A stretch of 64,000 nt of DNA, taken from assembly GCF_904066215.1 (NCBI RefSeq), contig NZ_LR880474.1, positions 2,170,001-2,234,000 on the forward strand. The letters run 5' to 3'. Under the pieces are notes generated by a model. The model saw only the letters and a program-made list of their open reading frames with translations, did no database searches and had not been told where the DNA came from. The position numbers and the translations under genes are program-made. This document shows, one piece after another, positions 27,039 through 34,929 of the stretch (positions within the stretch are counted from its first letter, which is position 1; each line of letters begins with the position of its first letter). The stretch comes from Microbacterium sp. Nx66. GTDB taxonomy: Bacteria; Actinomycetota; Actinomycetes; Actinomycetales; Microbacteriaceae.

Positions 27039-27355
27039 CAGACGTCCCCCGGTCCCAGGTCGCCCTGGCCTTCTTCGCCGAGATCGGCGAGGACCGGATC
27101 CTCCCCTTGGCTCTCCGGCTGCGGCGCGGAACCCGGCAGGTCCGCCGCCGGCACCTGGTCGTCGGGGTCCGGGATCTCGTCCGGATCACGGCCCGTCGCG
27201 GTGGTCGCGTCCAACTCCTCCGGCGTCGCACCCTCGTCGAGGGCTTCCGTGCGCTCCCATTCCGCCTGAGCGGGATCGTTGCTCGGGTCGGCCTCGGTGG
27301 TCGCGTCGCCGTCGCGCAGCGGCTGACCGCCGACGTCGTCGGGTGTCGATTCCAT
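27038..27355 (-). CDS. Acidic low-complexity hypothetical protein
   Basis: 105 residues, mostly Asp, Glu, Pro, Ala and Thr, starting MESTPDDVGGQPLRDGD. No fold recognised; probably disordered. AAGGAGGAG precedes the ATG, and the same TCAAGCCCCT element as at 23 kb lies about 60 bases upstream. First gene of a two-gene unit with the DUF2188 protein. Confidence 0.65.
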   Translation of the reverse strand: MESTPDDVGGQPLRDGDATTEADPSNDPAQAEWERTEALDEGATPEELDATTATGRDPDEIPDPDDQVPAADLPGSAPQPESQGEDPVLADLGEEGQGDLGPGDV

Positions 27356-27410
27356 ATCTCCTCCTTCGATCGGGCTGGCCCCAGTCTTCCCGCCGGAGCC
27401 GCTGTCATCG

Positions 27411-27420
27411 AGGGGCTTGA
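27411..27420 (-). promoter_or_regulatory. Shared TCAAGCCCCT promoter element (copy 2)
   Basis: The second copy of the decamer, 56-65 bases before the ATG at 27355 on the minus strand. See the copy at 23067 for the comparison. Confidence 0.35.
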
Positions 27421-27470
27421 GGAGACCTCGCCGAGCAGCTAGGTTCCCGGAGCGTCGGGAGAGGGCGGGT

Positions 27471-28256
27471 TCAGTTGCGCCCGGCCATCACGCCGCCGTC
27501 CGCGTCCCAGACCGCTCCGGTCACCCAGCCGGCCCGGTCGGACAGCAGGAACGCGGCGACCTCGGCGATGTCCTCCGGGGTCCCCACGCGGCCCAGCGGG
27601 TGGAAGGCGTCGAAGCTCGACACCACCTCGTCGACCTCGTCCTTCGGGATGAAGCCTTCGTAAATGGGGGTGCGCACGACCGCCGGGGCGATCGCGTTCA
27701 CGCGGATGCCGTGCGACGCCAGCTCCATCCCCAGGTGCTGTGTGAGCGAGTGCAGGCCGGCCTTGGCCATCGAGTACGCCGACGACGGCGTCGCGGAGAT
27801 GGCCTGGTGCGCCCACATGGAACCGAGGTTGACGACGGCTCCGCCGCGGCCCTGCGCGACCATGCCGGAGACCACCGTCTGGGTGACGAAGAAGGTCGCC
27901 CGGTTGAGGTCCAGATATGCGTCGTAGTCGGCTTCGGTGTGCTCGAGGAACGGCTTCGGCGCGAAGACGCCCGCCGCGTTGACGAGGAGATCGGCGTCGG
28001 CGTGCTCCGCGGCGAGGCGGGCGCGGAGCGCCGCCACACTCGCGGGGTCCGTCAGGTCCGCCTGCACAGTGATGGCGTCGATGCCGTGGCTGACGAGAGA
28101 CGCCCGCGCCGCCTCCAGCTTCTCCCCGCGCCGGCCGACGAGGACGACGGTCGCGCCCTCCCGTCCGATCCGCTCGGCGATGGCGAGACCCATCCCGCTC
28201 GTGCCCCCGATCACGATCGCGGTGCGTCCGGTGAATTCCCTGTCGAGCTCGGCCAT
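27471..28256 (-). CDS. Short-chain dehydrogenase/reductase
   Basis: 261 residues from ATG 28256 (GGAGGAG nine bases upstream); a longer in-frame start adds only 17 unlikely residues. Nucleotide motif GGTSGMGLA (about 17-25), NAG-type motif LVNAAG, catalytic Ser in NLGSMWA and YSMAK (Tyr-x-x-x-Lys). It is a classical NAD(P)-dependent oxidoreductase of unknown substrate. The LysR gene just upstream and the operator copy between them suggest it is the regulated target. Confidence 0.9.
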   Translation of the reverse strand: MAELDREFTGRTAIVIGGTSGMGLAIAERIGREGATVVLVGRRGEKLEAARASLVSHGIDAITVQADLTDPASVAALRARLAAEHADADLLVNAAGVFAPKPFLEHTEADYDAYLDLNRATFFVTQTVVSGMVAQGRGGAVVNLGSMWAHQAISATPSSAYSMAKAGLHSLTQHLGMELASHGIRVNAIAPAVVRTPIYEGFIPKDEVDEVVSSFDAFHPLGRVGTPEDIAEVAAFLLSDRAGWVTGAVWDADGGVMAGRN

Positions 28257-28353
28257 TGTGCGGCTCCTCCTCTCCGTCATGGACGGCGAGAGCCGTCTCG
28301 TCTCCACGCTACGAAGCGAGAGCCCGCCGCAGTAGACGAGCGCGCATGATGGA

Positions 28354-28373
28354 GTGATAACGACTGCTTATGA
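28354..28373. promoter_or_regulatory. Putative LysR operator upstream of the SDR gene
   Basis: GTGATAACG..TTATGA, an imperfect palindrome overlapping the lysR stop. It agrees at 16 of 20 bases with the site covering the lysR start (29270-29289) read on the other strand. It lies about 100 bases before the SDR start. Confidence 0.6.
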
Positions 28374-29273
28374 CCGGACGGCGGCGGGATCCAGCGAGAG
28401 CGCGGCGGTGAGCTCGGCCAGGTCGTCCGCGAGCGGGGAGGAAGGATCCCAGACGGCCTCGTAGAAGATCTCCACGTCCATGCCGCGTTCACGCAGCGTG
28501 CGGTGCGGCGCGTCCGGGGACGCGAGCTTCGATCGCGGGATCACCGCCGTGCCGAGGCCGAGCTTGGCCCACTCCTCGAGCACACGGTAGGTCGCGGCCT
28601 CGCCGTCGTAGGCGCTCAGCGGAACGTCGTTCGCAGCGAAGAGATCGGTGGTGAAGGTCGTCAGCCCGCACGTGTCCGGCATCAGGATCAGGGGTGCGTC
28701 CGTCAGGTCGCTGAGCTCCACGGGGCCGTCCGGCGACGGCTCCTGGTCGACGACGACCACGGGCTCCGCGTCGACGATACGGTGCCGGAACCGCGGCATG
28801 GGGGCGACGGACGGGACGAGGATGAGGTCGAGCTCCCCGGCGGAGAGCTCGCGCCGCAGGTCGGCGACGTTCGCCTCGCGGAGGACGAGCTGCCGCGGCG
28901 CCGGAGAAGCGGGAAGTGCACACACGGCCGTGTAGGCACGAGCGACGATGGCCGGGTTCATGAGCGGGGAGACGCCGACCCGCACCCGTGCGTCGGCCGA
29001 CCGGTTCCAGCGCGCGGCCTCGGCGGCCACCTGGTCCACGGCGAGGAGCGCGCGGTCGATGACCGGGAGCAGGTGCGCACCGAAGGCCGTCGGGACGACT
29101 CCGCGGGGCGAGCGCTCGAACAGGCGCTCTCCCAGACGATCCTCGAGCTTGGAGATACCGGTCGAGAGAGCGGGCTGCGTCACGCCGTAGGCACGCGCGG
29201 CGGCACCGAAGGAGTGGGTCTCCGAGACGGCCTGGGCATAGCGGAGGGCTTCGACGCTCACGCGGTCACTCAT
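28368..29273 (-). CDS. LysR-family transcriptional regulator
   Basis: 301 residues. N-terminal winged HTH (LRYAQAVSETHSFGAAARAYGVTQPALSTGISKLEDRLGERLFER) and a periplasmic-binding-like effector domain beginning near residue 95. The protein's own start codon lies inside a GTGATAACG..TATGA site, with a second copy before the SDR gene, indicating autoregulation and control of the SDR. Effector unknown. Confidence 0.92.
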   Translation of the reverse strand: MSDRVSVEALRYAQAVSETHSFGAAARAYGVTQPALSTGISKLEDRLGERLFERSPRGVVPTAFGAHLLPVIDRALLAVDQVAAEAARWNRSADARVRVGVSPLMNPAIVARAYTAVCALPASPAPRQLVLREANVADLRRELSAGELDLILVPSVAPMPRFRHRIVDAEPVVVVDQEPSPDGPVELSDLTDAPLILMPDTCGLTTFTTDLFAANDVPLSAYDGEAATYRVLEEWAKLGLGTAVIPRSKLASPDAPHRTLRERGMDVEIFYEAVWDPSSPLADDLAELTAALSLDPAAVRS

Positions 29274-29289
29274 AGCCCGACGTTATCAC
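29270..29289. promoter_or_regulatory. Putative LysR operator at its own start codon
   Basis: Minus-strand GTGATAACG..CTATGA covers the lysR ATG. Binding here would repress lysR. It is the partner of the site at 28354. Confidence 0.6.
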
Positions 29290-29332
29290 CGCGCGACGGG
29301 CGGTCGGGCCGTTCGCGGCAACCCGCGCGCGG

Positions 29333-29785
29333 TCAGGCGTAGCCGAGGTCCGGCGCTCCGACCCAGAAGAGGCCCTCCTTCGCGTCCGCGGGGAGGAGGC
29401 CTTCGATCCACTCGGCGACGATGACGAGGACGGCTTCCTCCAGGCGATCCCGCGTCCACCGGCGCGGGCGCGAGGGCACCGCGGGCTCCCAGCCGTCCGC
29501 GGTCCACTCGACCCCGAACAGATGGCGCTGCTCGTCGAGACGTCGGTCCAGCGCGAAGGCGTCAGCCCCCTCGAACCGCGCCCAGACGTCGAACGGGCCC
29601 TCGCCGTCCTGGTCGACGAAGACGTCGATGAGGATCGCCTCCACACCGTTCTCCGCCTCGACGGCGGCTCGGTGCAGGTCCCCCAGGGCGGCGGCGACGC
29701 GCTCGCTCTCCGTGTCGAGCACGGTGCGCAGGGCACGGGCGTACGATTCCGCATCATCCCCGCGCGCTCCGGGCTCAGCGCTCAT
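29333..29785 (-). CDS. DUF6389-like hypothetical protein
   Basis: 150 residues, acidic, mixed alpha/beta: YARALRTVLDTESERVAAALGDLHRAA as a leading helix pair, then strands with VDQDGEGPFDVWARFEG. It resembles small Microbacteriaceae proteins of the DUF6389 type, but this is a soft match. The ATG would overlap the stop of the upstream large gene by four bases if that gene's apparent frameshift is corrected, so it is its downstream partner. Confidence 0.65.
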   Translation of the reverse strand: MSAEPGARGDDAESYARALRTVLDTESERVAAALGDLHRAAVEAENGVEAILIDVFVDQDGEGPFDVWARFEGADAFALDRRLDEQRHLFGVEWTADGWEPAVPSRPRRWTRDRLEEAVLVIVAEWIEGLLPADAKEGLFWVGAPDLGYA

Positions 29786-32700
29786 CGCTCCGGCTCCGTC
29801 TCGGTGTCGAGGTTCCTGCCCACGGCGATCTCGCGGATCGCCGACGCGAGCGCGTCCCTCGACCGTCCGTGCGGGAAGGGGCCGGCTGCGAAGTTAGCAA
29901 GCTGCGGCCGTCGGGGAGAGCCGGCGTCGCGGGGTCGACGTCGCCGTGCACGAGGAGGGTCCGCACCAGCGGCGCCAGCGCGGTCTCCTCCATGTCGCGA
30001 TCCAGCAGCTGCACGAACGGATGACCCTCCGGGAGCGTCGCGACGGGTGTCGGGCCCGGGATCGCGCCCTTCTCGAGGAGGCGTCGCAGTACCGGCTCGT
30101 CCTCCGCGTCCAGCGTGGGGTTGGCGAAGAGGACGTTGACCGGGCTCAGGAACGACAGGGAGGAGGACGCGTCGAGGCGCTGGTCCAAGAGCCAGAGCGC
30201 GAGTTCGCGGCGGCGGTCGGCATGCGGGTTGCTGAGCGCGGCGTCGAGGAGGAACCGGTATCCCGGAGCATCGACGACGACGTCGAGGAGATCGTTGAGC
30301 GTGCCCGTGAGTGCGAGATCGGGGAACACCCCGAGGCCCGCGTAGACCTGCTCGATCTCCTCCCGCTCGGGCACCCGATCGAAGACGAAGCTCGCGTACG
30401 GCGCATCCAGCAGGGTCGGCGGCCCCATGCGGTCCCCCATCCGCAGCGCCCACTGGAGCTGCGGCACCCCCAGGGCTTCGGCGTAAATGGTCTCCAGGGG
30501 GTTCGTCGTGTCCACGTCGTCCGGGTCGAGGGCAGAGCGCACCCGTCGCAGCATCCCTTCCGAGGCGCGCCAGTCGACGTCATCTCGCCAGAACACGGCG
30601 TGCACGGCGGGCAGGGTCGTCGCGCCGGGGAGGAGGCCGCCGGTCTCAGCGGGGCCAGGGGCCGAAGCCTCGCGATGCACGACTGGGAAGAACCCTCCCT
30701 GGTCTCGGTCCACCACGAGCGACAGCAGGTCGTCGGGCACCCCGCCGAACAGGGCAAGCTGTTCCTCGAAGGTGGGCTCGGGTCGCGCGGCGGCGTCGGG
30801 ACCCGTCGGATGCGACAGGAGGAGGCCGCGCCCGTCGTGGGTGAAGTGCCACGTCCAGAAGTGGTCGCCGGTGCGGAAGCCGCCGCGCATCGCATCGGGG
30901 ACGAGGGATGCGCCCGCGAGCGGCGGGCCGTTCCACGGCACGGGTTCGGACGCGGGGGCGCCACCCACGAGGGCGGAGACGTCGGAGATGATCCGGGAGC
31001 GGATGCGGAGCTCCCAGGGACTGCTCCCCCGCGCGAGGTCGAGCACGGCGTCCGGTCGCGCGATGACGATGATGACTTCGGGGTCGTCGCCGTACGAGGG
31101 GTCGGGTGTCCCGGCGACGACAGCCACCGCGTGGCCGTTCACCCACCAGAGCGGCGCGGTGAGCAGTCCGGTGGCGCGCATGACACGGGTGAGCGGGCTG
31201 CGGCGATCGATTCCGGTCTTCTCGTTGCGGGCGTGGATCTCCCCCGCCGCTCCCCACCGTTCGCCCATGATGCGGATGAGGTCGTCTGCCCAGGCCTGGA
31301 GTGCATCGACCGTCCAGCGCTCCCCCGAGGCGAGCACGACGCGGAGCGCCCGACCGTGGTCGTCGCGGAGCCCGCGTCCGCCGATCTCGAACGTCCGATC
31401 CGCCCAGTCGGCGTCCTCCGGCGAGCGCTCCCACCACGCTCTGGTGACGCGCTCGATGTCCGCCACGAGGTCGTGATGGTCGCCGCTCGTCGGTACCGCG
31501 TAGCCGAGGCGGTCCGTGTCGGACGGGCGGTCCTGCTCCGGGTACGGGCACGCGGCGAAGACCTGCTCGAACCAGGCGCGCCGCTCGTCGCCCTCCCGGG
31601 ACATCTCGTCGAGGGTGAGCGCGCCTCCGAGGCGATACGGCTGCCGCACCGCGGCGCCGAAACCGAAGTCGTCCATGCCGAAGTCGTTGCGGCGGCCGAT
31701 CTCCATGAGCGAGGGCGAGACGCACCAGTGCGCTCCGTCGAACCACACCGCGCCGGTGATGACCGGCACAGGTTCGTCGCCGAGCATGCGGAACTCCAGG
31801 TCGTGCTCCGCGACCGCGCCGCGGGCGTCCTCGCCACGGGCGGCGATGAGGGCACGGAGGTCGTCCGGCACCCTGTCGAGCATGCGCGCGGCCAGAATCA
31901 GCCACGCCTCCGCCAGATCCGCTTCCCGTTCGGAGGAGTCCACGACGTCCGCCGCCTCGCCACCGTGCTGCTGCGCCACCTCGGCGAGGAACTGCGCCGG
32001 CGCTTCGTCCGCGAACGTCGACGTCGGGTCCTGGATGAGGACGAGGATGCGGCCGTCGTCCGTGAACGTCCAGACCGTCGTCACCCCGCTGCGAGACTGC
32101 AGGCTGAAGCGGGACGCCGGGGTGTCGACGTCGCGCAGCCGCACCTCCCCGGCGCCGAACAGTGTGCTCAGCAGCCAGGCGCGGCGCCGCAGCTCGAGCG
32201 GATGCTCGCCGTTCATGAGGAGGTCGTTGTGCATGTCCTCCTCGGGCAGGAGCGCGCTGAGGCTGCCGACGGCGTACTCCCGCGGCAGCACGACCATCGC
32301 CTGGCGCAGCATGCTCTGCCGCGGTTCGGCGTCCCAGTTCGTGACCAGCACGCAGTACAGATCGCCGCGGTCCCACATCTCCGCCTCCGGGATGCCGACC
32401 GAGACGAGGACGACGTCGAGGATGCCCTCCGGATCCTGGTTCTCCCCCACGAGCGACGGCTTGCGCACCATCGGCGCGCCCCACGCTTCGTGCAGCGTCC
32501 GGCGCACGCCCTCCGTCCACTCCTCCGCGTAGGCGGCGAATCCGCCCTCAGGGACCACGAGGTCCGCGGGCGGGTTCGGCTGCAGCGACTCGTCGGCGTC
32601 GGGGTCGTAGCCGCCGAGCGGGAGCAGCCAGACCCCCTGCGACTCCTCGACCTCCACCCCCTCGAACGTGAAGGCCTCCCGCGTCTCTCCCGCGAGCAGG

Positions 32701-32843
32701 TGGGCGACAAGCCGGTCGAGGAACCCGGGGACCTCTTCCCTGCCGAACGGCGGTGTGTAGTACGGGAGGTCCTCCTCCGTCTCGTCGCTCGTGTCCGCGT
32801 CGTCCCTGCCGGTGTCGTCGACCATGCCCCACCCCGTCGTCAT
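29775..32843 (-). CDS. Large unknown protein with ankyrin-like C-terminus, apparent 3' frameshift
   Basis: About 1020 residues from ATG 32843 (MVDD at 32825 is an alternative). Acidic N-terminus, then Trp-rich soluble regions without a recognised domain. From about residue 890 it has helical repeats of ankyrin character (NPLETIY.., LLEKGAIPGPTPVATLPEGHPFVQLL, LLVHGDVDPATPALPDGRSLL). The last about 45 residues as read are Arg/Ser-rich shadow sequence. Shifting one frame near 29893-29905 gives NFAAGPFPHGRSRDALASAI.. and a TGA at 29782 that overlaps the next ATG in the usual ATGA. A one-base deletion (mutation or sequence error) is therefore likely. Confidence 0.65.
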   Translation of the reverse strand: MTTGWGMVDDTGRDDADTSDETEEDLPYYTPPFGREEVPGFLDRLVAHLLAGETREAFTFEGVEVEESQGVWLLPLGGYDPDADESLQPNPPADLVVPEGGFAAYAEEWTEGVRRTLHEAWGAPMVRKPSLVGENQDPEGILDVVLVSVGIPEAEMWDRGDLYCVLVTNWDAEPRQSMLRQAMVVLPREYAVGSLSALLPEEDMHNDLLMNGEHPLELRRRAWLLSTLFGAGEVRLRDVDTPASRFSLQSRSGVTTVWTFTDDGRILVLIQDPTSTFADEAPAQFLAEVAQQHGGEAADVVDSSEREADLAEAWLILAARMLDRVPDDLRALIAARGEDARGAVAEHDLEFRMLGDEPVPVITGAVWFDGAHWCVSPSLMEIGRRNDFGMDDFGFGAAVRQPYRLGGALTLDEMSREGDERRAWFEQVFAACPYPEQDRPSDTDRLGYAVPTSGDHHDLVADIERVTRAWWERSPEDADWADRTFEIGGRGLRDDHGRALRVVLASGERWTVDALQAWADDLIRIMGERWGAAGEIHARNEKTGIDRRSPLTRVMRATGLLTAPLWWVNGHAVAVVAGTPDPSYGDDPEVIIVIARPDAVLDLARGSSPWELRIRSRIISDVSALVGGAPASEPVPWNGPPLAGASLVPDAMRGGFRTGDHFWTWHFTHDGRGLLLSHPTGPDAAARPEPTFEEQLALFGGVPDDLLSLVVDRDQGGFFPVVHREASAPGPAETGGLLPGATTLPAVHAVFWRDDVDWRASEGMLRRVRSALDPDDVDTTNPLETIYAEALGVPQLQWALRMGDRMGPPTLLDAPYASFVFDRVPEREEIEQVYAGLGVFPDLALTGTLNDLLDVVVDAPGYRFLLDAALSNPHADRRRELALWLLDQRLDASSSLSFLSPVNVLFANPTLDAEDEPVLRRLLEKGAIPGPTPVATLPEGHPFVQLLDRDMEETALAPLVRTLLVHGDVDPATPALPDGRSLLTSQPAPSRTDGRGTRSRRRSARSPWAGTSTPRRSRSDER

Positions 32844-32880
32844 CGAAACAGCCTTGGGACGAGCATACGGACGCGTGGCG

Positions 32881-33234
32881 TCAGGCGTCCTCGGAGTCGA
32901 TGAGCTCGAGGAGCTTCCGCAGCTCGTCCCTGATCTCCGTGTGGTCGTACTGCCCGGCGCGGCTCTCACCCGAGATCACGCCGGAGCGACGGACCTTCTG
33001 GAAGTCGCCGAAGGGAAAGCTGTACGCCTTCTTCGTCTCGGGGTTCTCGCTCTTGTCGATGCCGAGGTGCCAGTGGGAGAACTCCGTCCATCCGTGCTCG
33101 TCGATGAAGCGGTTCTCGTCCTCTGCGCTCGGCGCTGCCTCGGACCAGTCGTCGCGTTCATCCCGCACGACCTTGCCGTCGCGGACGAGGGAACGCGCGA
33201 GCTTCAGCGCCGGTCGGTTCAGTTCGATAGCCAT
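32881..33234 (-). CDS. Hypothetical protein
   Basis: 117 residues, soluble, with HGWTEFSHWHLGID and FPFGDFQKVRRSGVISGESRAGQYDH, then a Leu/Glu helix. It looks like a compact conserved actinobacterial protein but I do not recognise the family. It is the first gene of the unit leading into the large unknown protein (37-base gap). Confidence 0.65.
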   Translation of the reverse strand: MAIELNRPALKLARSLVRDGKVVRDERDDWSEAAPSAEDENRFIDEHGWTEFSHWHLGIDKSENPETKKAYSFPFGDFQKVRRSGVISGESRAGQYDHTEIRDELRKLLELIDSEDA

Positions 33235-33291
33235 GGGGGAACGCTAGGACGCGGAGTGACGGTGCTGTACCCCCTTGACGGGGGATGCAGG

Positions 33292-33323
33292 AGGCCCGGA
33301 GACTCGTGCGGGTCTCCGGGCCT
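33292..33323. terminator. Terminator of the catabolic operon
   Basis: A 12-bp stem (33292-33303 with 33312-33323), AGGCCCGGAGAC / GTCTCCGGGCCT, lies 74 bases past the permease stop. Confidence 0.7.
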
Positions 33324-33396
33324 TCTCGGTCGGGCTGCTGGCACTACGTGATCTGGCGCGGGTGGCCGAAGAGAGCACCCGCGGAGACCCCCGGTC

Positions 33397-34860
33397 TCAG
33401 CCGCCGATCTGCGTGCGCACCGTCCGTCCTGCGAGCACGGCGTACAGGCCGATCGAGACCAGGAGTCCGATCGGCACCGAGAGGTCGAGCCCGCCCAGCG
33501 CCGCGCCGAGCGGGCCGGTCCACACCGTCGTCGACAGGAACATCGCGGTGGCGAAGCCACCGGCGACCACGGAGACGAGACCCGGGATGCCGAAGCCGCG
33601 GGTATACCAGAACCTACCGCCGGAACGTTCGTCGAACAGGTCGGTCCCGGAGTAGCGGTTGCGGCGCAGGACGATGTCGGCGACGTAGACGCCCATCGTG
33701 GGCACGGAGATGATCAGCAGGAACTGCAGCATCAGGTTGACGGCGCTGATCAGGTCGGATGCGACGACGAGCACGATCGTGAACGCGCAGCCGAGCGCAC
33801 CGATGAGGATCGCGGAGGGGATGCGGCGGATCGGCACGCCGATCGACTGCAGTGCCATGCTGGCCGTGTAGGTCGTCATGCCGTTGAGCGAGATGCAGTT
33901 CACCAGGACGCCGAGCACGAACAGCGGGGCGAGCCAGACCGGCAGCTTCTCGAGCAGGGAGTACTCGATGCCGTTCGCGAGACTGTCCGGCCCGATGGAA
34001 CCGCCCAGCACGACGCCGAAGGCGGTGATGAGCACCGCGGGGAAGAGCTGTCCCAGCGCGGTCGCGCCGATGATGCCGGACGCTGTGGTGTCGCGTGGCA
34101 GATAACGGGCCATGTCGGCGCTGTTGCTGAACGACAGCGGCGACGATGCCATCAGCGCGAACGCGATCGTGACGCTCACCCACAGCGGCAGCCCGCTGAG
34201 CGGCTCGGGCTGCGCGAACCCCCAATCCAGCGCGGGGGCGATGAAGCCGATGACGAGTGCGAAGATCACGAACAGCCCGATCGAGATCGCCAGGTAGGCC
34301 TTCAGGATGAGGGCGTGACCGTACACGGCGACGATCACGGTGATCGTCGAGACCACGACCGCCACCAGGATCGATGCCGCGATCGGATCGGGGAAGCCCC
34401 ACCGCACGAGCAGTTCGCCGCCGATGAACGACGCCGCCACCCAGTTCAGCGCGAGGAAGACCCCCGAGATGAACCAGCCGTAGAACGCGATGACGATCTT
34501 GTTGCCGTGGATGCCGTAGATCGCACGCTGGACCACTGAGCCGGACGTGCCGGCTGCCGGTCCGGAGATGGCGACGATGCCCGGCAGCAGAGCGAGCACG
34601 CTCGACGCCAGAATCACGAGCAGCGCCTGCCAGATCTCCAGGCCGAGCACGAGCGTCATCGACGCGCCGACCGTGATGTTCAGCACGCTGACGCCCGGTG
34701 CGCTCCAGACGAAGAACAGATCGCGCGCTCTCCCGTGCCGTTGGGCGTCGTCGATGAGTTCGATGCCTCGGGTCTCGGGGGTGTTCGCGGAGTCGATGAA
34801 CTCGGACTCGGATCCGGGCGCGACGGCACCAGGAGCGGGGATGGCGGATGTGTCGGACAT
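33397..34860 (-). CDS. NCS1-family permease (cytosine/purine/allantoin type)
   Basis: 487 residues from ATG 34860 (GGAAGGA upstream). About twelve membrane helices, with the NCS1 start RGIELIDDAQRHGRARDLFFVWSAPGVSVLNITVGAS and NSADMARYLPRDT in the middle. The family imports nucleobases, hydantoins, allantoin or related small N-compounds. As the last gene of the deiminase/amidase operon it most likely brings in that pathway's substrate. Confidence 0.9.
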   Translation of the reverse strand: MSDTSAIPAPGAVAPGSESEFIDSANTPETRGIELIDDAQRHGRARDLFFVWSAPGVSVLNITVGASMTLVLGLEIWQALLVILASSVLALLPGIVAISGPAAGTSGSVVQRAIYGIHGNKIVIAFYGWFISGVFLALNWVAASFIGGELLVRWGFPDPIAASILVAVVVSTITVIVAVYGHALILKAYLAISIGLFVIFALVIGFIAPALDWGFAQPEPLSGLPLWVSVTIAFALMASSPLSFSNSADMARYLPRDTTASGIIGATALGQLFPAVLITAFGVVLGGSIGPDSLANGIEYSLLEKLPVWLAPLFVLGVLVNCISLNGMTTYTASMALQSIGVPIRRIPSAILIGALGCAFTIVLVVASDLISAVNLMLQFLLIISVPTMGVYVADIVLRRNRYSGTDLFDERSGGRFWYTRGFGIPGLVSVVAGGFATAMFLSTTVWTGPLGAALGGLDLSVPIGLLVSIGLYAVLAGRTVRTQIGG

Positions 34861-34929
34861 GACGGTCCTTCCAGGACGGGCACCCACCTGCGTCAGTGCA
34901 GGGGGCGTTCGGGATTCAGGAGCGGAAGC

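Noticed and set aside
24552..27269. 905-codon frame overlapping helR
   Set aside because: Runs through helR, the DUF2188 gene and the gaps as Arg/Gly/Pro-rich sequence; no start or motif.
29946..32903. 985-codon plus-strand open frame antisense to the large unknown gene
   Set aside because: Arg/His/Gly-rich with no domain character; it mirrors the coding strand, which has normal composition and coupling to its neighbours.
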